11,593 nt of DNA, taken from assembly GCA_022425185.1 (NCBI GenBank), contig JAKMFY010000057.1, forward strand, positions 1-11,593, given 5' to 3'. The notes beneath the pieces were generated by a model. The model was given only the letters and a program-made list of their open reading frames with translations, searched no databases and was not told the origin of the DNA. Shown here piece by piece: positions 1 through 6,316 of this stretch; positions within the stretch are counted from its first letter, which is position 1, and each line of letters opens with the position of its first letter. This DNA is from Candidatus Poseidoniaceae archaeon. GTDB taxonomy: Archaea > Thermoplasmatota > Poseidoniia > Poseidoniales > Poseidoniaceae. The position numbers and the translations under genes were made by a program.

Positions 1-1269
1 GGTAAGAGATGCGGAAGAAGAAGAGGCTAATTGGCGGTTTGCAGCAAGTGGATAGGATTCACAGATACAAGCAACAGCCATCAATCCACCTACAGTCCAT
101 AGGAATCCAATATCAACTGTTGTAGCCATGTCTTTGAGTGTCCCCATACCGATGAAAACATCTAGAGAAGTGAAGTAACCTCCAATAGCAAAGATTGGGA
201 ATGCAATCATTGCAAGAGTTGCTGCCATAGCACCAGGCCGAGCGACGACCCCAGTAGCATTACCTACTGCCGTCATTATGATATTGACTGAACCTGCGAA
301 GATAGGCAGAAGTCCAAGCGTCATCAGAATAGCACCGAGATTCTCAAGGAGTGTACCTGCATCCGCAGAGGACATCATGAACGGTGGCAAGGTAAAGAAG
401 AGGAGAAGCATGCTTGCTTTCGTCATTGAGTCGGACCAAATTGGACGGCTCGCTGCACGTGGAACAAGATGATATGCAACTGCAAAGAAAAGAGAAATCA
501 TAACCCAAGATTGAGTCATTCTTTCACCAAGCCAAACAACTTGTGTTACATCAGCCAACTCACCAAAGAATCTGAACTGTGAACCAAAGATGAAGGATGC
601 AAGGGCCATGAATACAAACCAATTGCTCGCCTGAATCGTCTCGCCCTTACGCTGAGCAACTGTAAGAAGAACGTTGATCATAACTGCGATGATGATGAAC
701 GCACGTAGAGAATGCATGAACAAATCTTGGAGAAGCGATTCGTTTTCAGCGCTTAGGTCAGCCAGAAGGCCGAGAATTGTTGGCAGTAGAAGAGCTGCTG
801 CTGTAAGCACGCTGAAGAGAAGCGCGGTCAAACTGGCATTTGATTCACTGGCCATTTTACCTGCACCACTACGCGCAACGGCAACGAGCCCGCCACCGAG
901 AAGAATAGAGAAAAGACCTGTGATGAGGGTTGCGTTAACAAATGTGTTGAGGGCGCTACCGTCGTCATATGCCCATCCGATACTCGCAAGAGAATCAAGT
1001 GCGCTTGGGTCATAATCATGCCAGAGGGAAAGGAAGGTCCCAATACCTGCAAGAGTCAACCAAATCATTCCAAGGTTCATCCATGTTTTTGCACCACTGC
1101 CCTTTTCGTCATTGAACAAATCAACAATACCTGCTGGTGCTTTGTTGAGAAGGAATAACCCAAATTGGCGCATTGGATCGGCCATAGTGCCAATTCCTTT
1201 CTGAAGATAGAACGTTGAAAATCCAACAACGGTAAAGAAGAAAAATAGTGCGATAAATACTGCTTCCAT
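1..1269 (-). CDS. Polytopic membrane protein resembling cbb3-type heme-copper oxidase subunit I, without haem-ligand histidines (3' end off the left edge)
   Basis: An open frame of 423 codons runs without a stop from ATG at 1269 past the left edge, so the C-terminus is missing. The start is set by GGTGAT four bases upstream. The protein is very hydrophobic, with about 10-11 membrane segments (for example residues 3-20, 65-82, 112-132, 148-170, 188-204, 216-230, 254-270, 286-300, 308-335, 347-365, 388-403). Residues about 197-290 align by eye with CcoN: a basic turn followed by an SNWF motif, then QVVW, then YHLVPRAASRPIWSD, where CcoN has ANWF, a WxxGHN stretch and YYFVPKxxxRPxYS. The CcoN ligand histidines are not there: only H84, H186 and H267 occur, and H267 falls on a tyrosine of CcoN. 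What is seen is topology and motif resemblance. Homology is inferred, and a redox-inactive or otherwise repurposed paralogue is one reading. It follows a 90-residue membrane protein gene by 9 bases and is probably co-transcribed with it. Confidence 0.5.
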   Translation of the reverse strand, partial: MEAVFIALFFFFTVVGFSTFYLQKGIGTMADPMRQFGLFLLNKAPAGIVDLFNDEKGSGAKTWMNLGMIWLTLAGIGTFLSLWHDYDPSALDSLASIGWAYDDGSALNTFVNATLITGLFSILLGGGLVAVARSGAGKMASESNASLTALLFSVLTAAALLLPTILGLLADLSAENESLLQDLFMHSLRAFIIIAVMINVLLTVAQRKGETIQASNWFVFMALASFIFGSQFRFFGELADVTQVVWLGERMTQSWVMISLFFAVAYHLVPRAASRPIWSDSMTKASMLLLFFTLPPFMMSSADAGTLLENLGAILMTLGLLPIFAGSVNIIMTAVGNATGVVARPGAMAATLAMIAFPIFAIGGYFTSLDVFIGMGTLKDMATTVDIGFLWTVGGLMAVACICESYPLAANRQLASSSSASLT

Positions 1270-1273
1270 TCAA

Positions 1274-1279
1274 ATCACC
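1274..1279 (-). promoter_or_regulatory. Shine-Dalgarno GGTGAT fixing the start of the oxidase-like gene
   Basis: GGTGAT lies four bases before ATG 1267-1269 and overlaps the last base of the preceding gene's TAG stop. It is complementary to the AUCACC part of the usual 16S rRNA 3' end. The same hexamer recurs at a similar distance before other starts here. Confidence 0.65.
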
Positions 1280-1551
1280 TACTTCGAGATTACCTCTCCC
1301 GCTAATGTGGAGGCAATTGCTCCAATTCCAATAATGAATCCAAGAAGATAATACCAGATTCCTGAACCGCCAAGATTTGACATTAATGGAACAATATCTC
1401 CGATGACTGGAATGTTATCCCATCCAAAGATTGTACTAAAGAGGCCGAACATACCAATGGCTACTACAGAGAGTAAAACCAACATGATTCGACTAGACGA
1501 CGGTTCCGCAGTTCCTATGACTGCGTCGGGGAGTTCTGTACTGTTCGACAT
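1279..1551 (-). CDS. Small two-helix membrane protein, function unknown (90 aa)
   Basis: The 90-residue product has a polar N-terminus (residues 1-20, Ser/Glu-rich) and a first membrane helix at about 21-44. A loop containing WDNIPVIGDIVP follows, then a second helix at about 65-85 with WYYLLGFIIGIGAIAS. The frame stays open upstream to 1635. The ATG at 1551 is chosen because GGTGAT sits three bases before it and because the added upstream residues (Cys, Arg, Pro-rich) look non-coding. It ends 9 bases before the oxidase-like gene, so the two are probably co-transcribed and may form a complex. Small membrane subunits are common in terminal oxidases, but I recognise no specific family, and the assignment as a partner is only inference from position. 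Confidence 0.7.
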   Translation of the reverse strand: MSNSTELPDAVIGTAEPSSSRIMLVLLSVVAIGMFGLFSTIFGWDNIPVIGDIVPLMSNLGGSGIWYYLLGFIIGIGAIASTLAGEVISK

Positions 1552-1554
1552 TGC

Positions 1555-1560
1555 ATCACC
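1555..1560 (-). promoter_or_regulatory. Shine-Dalgarno GGTGAT deciding the start of the 90-residue membrane protein
   Basis: GGTGAT lies three bases upstream of ATG 1549-1551. It supports this start over the in-frame codon at 1635, which would add 28 residues. Confidence 0.6.
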
Positions 1561-1637
1561 TAAATGAATCCGAGATGGACATGTTTGCGACTTGAAACGT
1601 GGTGATAAACATTCACTAAGCCATCCATCGAACAAGG

Positions 1638-1650
1638 CCGTATATTTGGC
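1638..1650 (-). promoter_or_regulatory. Possible TATA-box promoter for the 90-residue/oxidase-like gene pair
   Basis: On the minus strand GCCAAATATACGG lies just beyond the RaSEA stop codon, in the only gap of about 100 bases in this otherwise tightly packed strand. An A/T-rich core preceded by C/A residues fits an archaeal BRE-TATA arrangement. It would put the transcript start near 1617 and a leader of about 65 bases. No mapped start is available, and read-through from RaSEA is equally possible. Confidence 0.3.
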
Positions 1651-1653
1651 GTT

Positions 1654-2820
1654 CTAAGATGAGCGAAGCATTTCGATAATGGAGCCTCTTCGTGGTCGAG
1701 AAGTTCCTAATGGAACTGGAATTGTTCGATCATTTTCTAATTCCTTGCGCCAGAGAGATTTGCATTCACAATCAAGACCTGTAAACTCATCCAATGATCC
1801 TGAAACAGCATATCTCTCAACTGCTGCTACAACTTCTGGATCGCAATCTCCACAGTTGTGGGAACCTCTGATTTTGCCGCCAGCAGTTGGATGAATAATA
1901 AGACGTGAAACCTGGTCTTCATCACCATTCATTCCACCCTTTGGATGGACGATGTGATGACTCTTCTGAATAAGTTCAACTAATGACCAAAGCCATGGAG
2001 GTCTGTATTCTTGATGGCGGTGGAGACGATCAATGACTGTTCCTCGTTGAATATTCATTGGATTTATTGAAATTTCATCGCTCTGTTCTGCTATGGATTC
2101 AATCCATTTTATGCAGTGATCTAAAGCATCAGCTTCACTCATGAACGGTGGTTTGAACATCAAATATGTCTTAATTCTCAGATTGTATTTTTCAAGACGC
2201 TCGACTGCCCTATCCCAAGAAGCGACGGAAAATCCTTTGTTAACATGGAAACGAAGGACCTCATCATCGTATGCTTCCAAACCGATAGCGACTGTAAATG
2301 ATGGATTCAGTGAAGATGCCCACGCTAACTTTTCGTCTGTTAGTTGTTCTGTACGGCTCTCTACAATCAATTCCTTTCCAAGATTATGGCAGTCGGTTAG
2401 AACCGTTTCTTGAAAATCGACTGGTATTTCTCGATCTTCAAGGAGAGAGCCTGAAGTGTAGACTTTAACCATTGAATGGCCTTCAAAATTGTTGTACTTT
2501 GTCTTCGCTTCATTCCATTGCGCATGAAGGTCTTCGCTCGTTACGTCATCTCGTGTATCGTTAAAATATCCACAAAATGTACATCCAGAGGACCACCACC
2601 AATGGCATCCTTTCGTTCTTAAAATAACTGTAACTGCTGTACATGGCTCTCCATCAGCCGTCATTTCCGGAGTGTGATATACTGTGGCTGGTTTACTCGC
2701 ATCCCACGATTGTTGACGCTCTTTGGCCCAAGGAGTATTTGCTGGAGCTTTGACCAAGTCGTGGATTTTCAGACTCTTTTCATCTCCACCTAAAAGGGTT
2801 GATGAATGACGATCTAGCAT
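1654..2820 (-). CDS. raSEA: Archaeosine biosynthesis radical SAM protein RaSEA
   Basis: RaSEA is the radical SAM partner of ArcS. ArcS attaches lysine to preQ0 at position 15 of tRNA, and RaSEA cleaves the lysine adduct to give archaeosine. The 388-residue product carries a CX7CX2C cluster at C72, C80 and C83, in GCHWWWSSGCTFCGYF, for the SAM-binding 4Fe-4S centre. The family's wide first spacing separates it from ordinary CX3CX2C radical SAM proteins. The barrel follows, with YTSGSLLEDREI (121-132), VESRTEQL (153-160), AIGLEA (178-183) and INPMNIQRGT (252-261). The C-terminal part holds further cysteines at C323, C326, C351 and C353 (HNCGDCDP and DCECKSLW), also typical of this family. The start at 2820 has AGAGGGG nearby. 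It begins 17 bases after the decarboxylase gene ends, suggesting a shared transcript. The assignment is from motif recall, not a database search. Confidence 0.88.
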   Translation of the reverse strand: MLDRHSSTLLGGDEKSLKIHDLVKAPANTPWAKERQQSWDASKPATVYHTPEMTADGEPCTAVTVILRTKGCHWWWSSGCTFCGYFNDTRDDVTSEDLHAQWNEAKTKYNNFEGHSMVKVYTSGSLLEDREIPVDFQETVLTDCHNLGKELIVESRTEQLTDEKLAWASSLNPSFTVAIGLEAYDDEVLRFHVNKGFSVASWDRAVERLEKYNLRIKTYLMFKPPFMSEADALDHCIKWIESIAEQSDEISINPMNIQRGTVIDRLHRHQEYRPPWLWSLVELIQKSHHIVHPKGGMNGDEDQVSRLIIHPTAGGKIRGSHNCGDCDPEVVAAVERYAVSGSLDEFTGLDCECKSLWRKELENDRTIPVPLGTSRPRRGSIIEMLRSS

Positions 2821-2837
2821 GATATCCCCTCTTGTGA

Positions 2838-3692
2838 TTACTCTTCTTCCAATATGGGTTTGAAGATAATATCTAATCCTGCTTTGATGAATTGACCTTT
2901 AGGATATTCAGAGTTTCCGTCTTCTGCTGAGATTACGTTTGGCGTGTATAGGGAGGCTGGAACTCGAACATCAACTCGGCTTCCTAGTCGGATCATACCG
3001 TATCGTTCGCCACGTCGGAGGGAATCGCCAATACCAGTCCATGGAACAATTGTTCTTGCAAGGGCTCCTGAAATTTGCATGACTTCGATTCTACCGCCAT
3101 CTTCACCTTCGAGAACTGTTCGAACTCGCTCATTGTATTCACTTTCCTTACGGAAGGCTGCTGCAAAAGGACCTCTTCTTCGTCCCTTCCCTGTTCTGTG
3201 CTCCATAGCTACGATCGTGGAACTGAGGGGGACTCGATTAACGTGTACATCGAGTGGAGACATGAAGATTGCGACTCTCCAGACATCATTTGGCCCTGGT
3301 GCATCTGCTGCCTCAAATCGTTGCTCTGTAGTGAACTCGAGAGGATTGTCGCATGCTTGAGGGAACCAATCGCCTGTGTGAACATCCGTTTCTATCGATG
3401 ATGATTCGCGTTCTTCCTTCGAAGGACGGCGGCCTGTTGCTCGCTCTCTGCGAGCGAACATAACGTGTCCATCTGCAGGTGAAACCAAGATTCCTTCTTC
3501 TTGTGGAATAGGCCGGTCAGGATCTCTCCAGAAATTGGCAAAGAAGACCGAAATCATGAGGCAAAGAACCCCAGCCAAGGGCATTAAGCCATACAAGGAA
3601 TCAAGATAGATACCGCCTACAAGAATGGCAATGCCTGCAAGTAAAAATGTACCAACAGGAGCATGACCTCCTTGAGCGAGGCCTCCCAACAC
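2838..3692 (-). CDS. psd: Archaetidylserine / phosphatidylserine decarboxylase (membrane-anchored, pyruvoyl type)
   Basis: This enzyme removes the carboxyl group of the serine head group to make the ethanolamine lipid, in archaea archaetidylethanolamine. Counted from the GTG start (284 aa) there are two membrane helices at about 13-29 and 35-52, then the family signature FWRDPDRPIP. VSPADG follows with D74, then IFMSPLDVHVNRVP with H150, then NERV, QISGALART and GERYGMIRLGSRVDV. The Gly237-Ser238 pair in LGSR is the expected self-cleavage point that yields the pyruvoyl group. Archaeal short-form enzymes usually have about 200-230 residues. The excess here is the N-terminal anchor plus an insert at about 81-136 that is charged and basic at first. 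The substrate head group is inferred from archaeal context; bacterial-type phosphatidylserine cannot be excluded from sequence alone. It lies between a coiled-coil gene and RaSEA in the same direction. Confidence 0.88.
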   Translation of the reverse strand: MLGGLAQGGHAPVGTFLLAGIAILVGGIYLDSLYGLMPLAGVLCLMISVFFANFWRDPDRPIPQEEGILVSPADGHVMFARRERATGRRPSKEERESSSIETDVHTGDWFPQACDNPLEFTTEQRFEAADAPGPNDVWRVAIFMSPLDVHVNRVPLSSTIVAMEHRTGKGRRRGPFAAAFRKESEYNERVRTVLEGEDGGRIEVMQISGALARTIVPWTGIGDSLRRGERYGMIRLGSRVDVRVPASLYTPNVISAEDGNSEYPKGQFIKAGLDIIFKPILEEE

Positions 3693-3694
3693 CA

Positions 3695-3700
3695 ATCACC
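3695..3700 (-). promoter_or_regulatory. Shine-Dalgarno GGTGAT deciding a non-ATG start for the decarboxylase
   Basis: GGTGAT sits directly after the TGA stop of the coiled-coil gene. The farthest upstream in-frame start, TTG at 3693-3695, overlaps this element and is unlikely. GTG at 3690-3692 (two bases away) or TTG at 3687-3689 (five bases away) fit better. There is no ATG in the first 45 codons. Confidence 0.5.
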
Positions 3701-4468
3701 TCAGTTGTCTGCCCATGGATCGACATCAGCGTTCCATGTTGCAGGTTCTTCAGGAGTTTCAGCAACTTCTTCTACGATTTCTTCAGGAGTTTCCTCTTGA
3801 GGTTCTTCGACTGGTTCTTCGGCAGATGCTTCTTCTACGACTTCTTCCGGGTCAGCAGCGTCTTCGACTGATGCTTCAGGCTCTTGATTGGTCATTTCTT
3901 CCGCTCTGGCTTCGACCATCTCATCCATTCTTTCAGTAAAGGCACGAGACATGTGTTGTGATTGTCGCTCAGATTCAACTGCTCGTTCAATCATCTCATA
4001 TCGTTCCTTAATGGCCTTGTTGAGGTCCTCGAAGAGGGTCATGTGAGAGACATACCAGTCATCTCTGGCTTTCATCTCGGTAACTGCAAGTTTCAGATCG
4101 TTGTCAAGTTCTTCTGCAATTCCGAAAACTTTGCCAAGACGGTCTTTCTCACGGGAGTATTTCTCTTCCATTGTTTGGAGAGCAGGCTGAAGGTGTTCAA
4201 CGCGCTTATCTGCTTTTGTAGCCTTCATTTCAAGTTCACGTATTCTGAAATCCTTCTCTGCAATCAGTGATTCTTGTGCTTCACGCTCGATTTCTTTATC
4301 GATGATTTCTTTCTCAAGAACTTCGATTTCGGCGCGAGTATCCACGAGTTCTTTTTCTTGTGCTTCATATGCCGCAAAGAGCTTCTTCAAACGGTCTGTT
4401 TCCGTAGCCAAAGCGTCTTCAAGTTGATTGATTTGAATATCTGGAGTGATTGTTCCTTCTTCAGTCAT
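3701..4468 (-). CDS. Acidic coiled-coil protein, function unknown (255 aa)
   Basis: I do not recognise a family. The 255-residue product has no membrane helix or signal peptide, so it is probably cytosolic. Residues about 13-120 are heptad-like and rich in Glu, Lys and Leu (for example LEKEIIDKEIEREAQ and RIRELEMKA), predicting a long coiled coil. Residues about 121-190 are also helical, with aromatic and Met residues (DDWYVSHMTLFEDL). A low-complexity Glu/Pro/Ala/Val tail at about 191-242 has repeated EEP and ETPEE units. The last twelve residues, TWNADVDPWADN, break the pattern with two tryptophans and resemble a short docking motif. The ATG at 4468 has GGTGAG three bases upstream. It is probably the first gene of the run leading into the decarboxylase, whose coding region starts about eight bases after its TGA. 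A scaffold or DNA/cytoskeleton-associated role is conceivable but unsupported. Confidence 0.8.
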   Translation of the reverse strand: MTEEGTITPDIQINQLEDALATETDRLKKLFAAYEAQEKELVDTRAEIEVLEKEIIDKEIEREAQESLIAEKDFRIRELEMKATKADKRVEHLQPALQTMEEKYSREKDRLGKVFGIAEELDNDLKLAVTEMKARDDWYVSHMTLFEDLNKAIKERYEMIERAVESERQSQHMSRAFTERMDEMVEARAEEMTNQEPEASVEDAADPEEVVEEASAEEPVEEPQEETPEEIVEEVAETPEEPATWNADVDPWADN

Positions 4469-4477
4469 TTACTCACC

Positions 4478-4493
4478 CGGAGGAATGCCTCCG
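4478..4493 (-). repeat. Inverted repeat abutting the ribosome binding site of the coiled-coil gene
   Basis: On the minus strand CGGAGG-CATT-CCTCCG forms a perfect six-base-pair stem with a four-base loop. It ends immediately before GGTGAG, which is three bases from the ATG at 4468. If transcribed, the hairpin would flank and could hide the ribosome binding site. The CGGAGG arm is itself a decoy Shine-Dalgarno sequence. Confidence 0.6.
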
Positions 4494-4576
4494 ATTCAAC
4501 CCAGCCGCCTATACACTATGAAGCCGACGCCTCATTGAGACTGTTTTTGGGCGACTACAAATGTTAACCCTTTGAC

Positions 4577-4588
4577 GATTCTAGAATC
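4577..4588. repeat. Perfect 12-base palindrome in the gap upstream of the coiled-coil gene
   Basis: GATTCTAGAATC reads the same on both strands. It lies about 110 bases upstream of the coiled-coil start and about 80 bases past the iminopeptidase stop, in the 198-base gap 4469-4666, where I see no gene. Symmetry of this length fits a dimeric regulator site but can occur by chance. Confidence 0.45.
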
Positions 4589-4666
4589 ATTGGGCCGGAT
4601 TGTAGACCCTACTTCTCCTTTATGAGACACGCACACATTATCTCCTCGATAACCTGACTATTGAGT

Positions 4667-5626
4667 CTAAATGGCATTCGTCGCCTTTACTAAGGATTCT
4701 GCAATAGAAACCTCGCCCATAGAATGGCCAGCATCTGGAACAATGATCAATTCTGAATCAGGTAATTTTTTGTGCAGTTCCCAAGCACTTTTCACAGGAC
4801 AAACCATATCGTATCGGCCTTGAACAATTACGGTTGGAATGTGATCAATGAGAGATGAATGATTCAAAATATAGGCCTCTTCAACAAATATTCCGTTGAT
4901 GAAGTAATGACATTCTATTCGAGCAAAGGCAACTGCGAAGTCAAGATCCTCAGCCTTTTCGAGATAGGATGGGTCTGGAAAGAGGCGACTCGTTGCCATT
5001 TCCCATCGTGTCCATTCCTTGGCAGCAGCCCTTCGGACATTGACGTCTTCATCTGTTAGCCGCTTGTAATACGCTGGAATAAGGGCATCTTGTTCATCTT
5101 CTGGGATGTGATTGTTATAGGGCTCAAAAGCATCAGGGAAGACATGGCTTGCTCCATCTTGATAGAACCAGTGAAGTTCGGATTTTCTGCACATGAAGAT
5201 TCCTCTTAGTATGAATGACTGAACACGTTCTGGATGGTTTTGGCCATAGATCAGAGCAAGTGTTGATCCCCATGAACCTCCGAAGACGTGCCACGTTTCA
5301 ATGCCAAAATGTTCGCGTAGAGCTTCAATATCTGAAACCAAATGCATCGTTGTATTTTCTTCTAAGTCTGCATAGGGTGTTGACTGGCCACAACCTCGTT
5401 GGTCAAATTGGATGATGTTCCATTTTTGTGGATCGAAATACCGTCGGTATGAAGGTTGGCTTCCACCGCCTGGGCCTCCGTGAATGACAATGACTGGAAT
5501 TCCATCTGGATTTCCGCTGCATTCCCAAGCAATTGTGTGCCGATCTGAGACCGTCAACATACCGGTTGAATATGCCGCAGTTTTCGGATACAAGACGTCG
5601 TCGATTGATTGTGTATTGATGCTCAT
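4667..5626 (-). CDS. pip: Proline iminopeptidase (prolyl aminopeptidase, peptidase family S33)
   Basis: This alpha/beta-hydrolase releases N-terminal proline from peptides in the cytosol. The 319-residue product has the full family pattern: the oxyanion-hole motif HGGPGGG at 49-55, DQRGCGQSTP from 75, and the nucleophile elbow GGSWGS with Ser118. The cap-domain motif FARIECHYF lies at about 234-242, with the acid Asp273 in GRYDMVCP and His301 in DAGHS. The length is normal for the family. The frame is open upstream to 5767, but the extra 47 residues run antisense into the methyltransferase. The ATG at 5626 begins the conserved part (YPKTAAYSTGMLTVSD) and lies at the right distance from a TATA-like box. 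It is divergent from the methyltransferase gene and likely monocistronic. A role in peptide scavenging fits a protein-degrading heterotroph. Confidence 0.93.
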   Translation of the reverse strand: MSINTQSIDDVLYPKTAAYSTGMLTVSDRHTIAWECSGNPDGIPVIVIHGGPGGGSQPSYRRYFDPQKWNIIQFDQRGCGQSTPYADLEENTTMHLVSDIEALREHFGIETWHVFGGSWGSTLALIYGQNHPERVQSFILRGIFMCRKSELHWFYQDGASHVFPDAFEPYNNHIPEDEQDALIPAYYKRLTDEDVNVRRAAAKEWTRWEMATSRLFPDPSYLEKAEDLDFAVAFARIECHYFINGIFVEEAYILNHSSLIDHIPTVIVQGRYDMVCPVKSAWELHKKLPDSELIIVPDAGHSMGEVSIAESLVKATNAI

Positions 5627-5669
5627 GATACTTCCAAGTGGAGTCGGATGATGTTGCTTTCGATGCCTT

Positions 5670-5684
5670 TTTTTCATATACGCC
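5670..5684 (-). promoter_or_regulatory. Likely TATA-box promoter of the iminopeptidase gene
   Basis: On the minus strand GGCGTATATGAAAAAAA holds a TATA-like core at about 5675-5681 followed by an A-run. The spacing predicts transcription starting near 5650, giving a leader of roughly 25 bases before ATG 5626. The same A/T-rich tract lies only about 15-25 bases before the divergent methyltransferase start, too close to serve it in the normal way. Confidence 0.4.
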
Positions 5685-5695
5685 GTCGGAGAGTC

Positions 5696-6316
5696 ATGAA
5701 GGAAGCAACGGACGTATTCAATCACTGGGCACATCTTGGCAAGGATGAAGGAATGGAACGTGGCCATGCTAACGCTGTCAATGAAATGATTGACGTTGCT
5801 ATGGAACGAGTGCTCAATGACCGAGTAGCCTTCTCCGCCGTTGATCTCGGTTGCGGAAATGGTTGGGTTGTAAGAAAACTATCCGAGCACCCTGCATGCG
5901 TTGAGGCAGTTGGCTATGATGGTGCAGAACATATGATCGAAAAAGCAAAAGAAGTTGATTTCATCAACGCATACCATTGTGCAAGATTTCCTGAAACCAA
6001 ACCAGATAAAACATATCAATTTGTTCATTCAATGGAATTTCTGTATTATCTCAAAGATCCAAAAAATATGCTCCAATCCATACATGATGATTGGCTAGAA
6101 GAAAGTGGTTGGGCTGTAATTGGTATCGATCATTATGCAGAACATGAAGAAAGTCTTGGATGGCCGAGTGCTCTCGATGTTCATATGTCAACATTTTCGG
6201 AAAAGGAGTGGATTCAGATGTGGAAGGATGTTGGATTCAAAGAGATTCACGCTTGGCGGGCGAATGCTCATGATGGAAAGCCTGGAACATTAGCAATTCT
6301 TGGAAAGAAAGCCTAG
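5696..6316 (+). CDS. Class I SAM-dependent methyltransferase, substrate unknown
   Basis: The 206-residue product has a helical N-terminus (FNHWAHLGKDEGMERGHANAV, about 8-28) that usually caps the SAM site. Motif I, VDLGCGNGW, is at 49-57, and the acidic residue of motif II is in VGYDGAEHM at 72-80. A motif-IV region at about 106-118 (YQFVHSMEFLYYL) comes before a two-strand C-terminal edge ending GTLAILGKK. The order is that of the small-molecule/UbiE-like Rossmann methyltransferases. The substrate cannot be told. Translation could begin upstream at 5609, but those residues (Arg/Met-rich) are antisense to the iminopeptidase N-terminus. The ATG at 5696 has GGAGAG nearby and starts the conserved region. 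It is the only plus-strand gene found in the window. Its TAG stop overlaps the TAG of the convergent helicase gene within the palindrome CTAG at 6313-6316. Confidence 0.85.
   Translation: MKEATDVFNHWAHLGKDEGMERGHANAVNEMIDVAMERVLNDRVAFSAVDLGCGNGWVVRKLSEHPACVEAVGYDGAEHMIEKAKEVDFINAYHCARFPETKPDKTYQFVHSMEFLYYLKDPKNMLQSIHDDWLEESGWAVIGIDHYAEHEESLGWPSALDVHMSTFSEKEWIQMWKDVGFKEIHAWRANAHDGKPGTLAILGKKA

Noticed and set aside
674..1015. Plus-strand open frame of 113 codons (Arg/Ser/Ala-rich).
   Set aside because: It lies antisense within the membrane protein gene, has no family resemblance, and its basic composition is what the reverse of a hydrophobic gene gives.
1552..1635. A longer start for the 90-residue membrane protein.
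   Set aside because: The codon at 1635 has no good ribosome binding site, while ATG 1551 has GGTGAT three bases away. The extra residues look non-coding.
3740..3860. Repeated TTCTTC-type units, considered as a tandem repeat or CRISPR-like array.
   Set aside because: The units are irregular and encode the Glu/Pro-rich tail of the coiled-coil protein. There are no spacers.
5668..5674. Run of seven T on the plus strand, considered as an archaeal terminator.
   Set aside because: It lies between two divergent start codons, where no transcript is expected to end. On the minus strand it is the A-run beside the TATA-like box.
5609..5695. A 29-residue N-terminal extension of the methyltransferase.
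   Set aside because: It overlaps the iminopeptidase start region on the other strand and has Met/Arg-rich composition. Conserved methyltransferase sequence begins just after ATG 5696.
5627..5767. A 47-residue N-terminal extension of the iminopeptidase.
   Set aside because: It is antisense to the methyltransferase start, Cys/His/Lys-rich and unlike the family N-terminus. The TATA-like box inside it suggests transcription starts after it.
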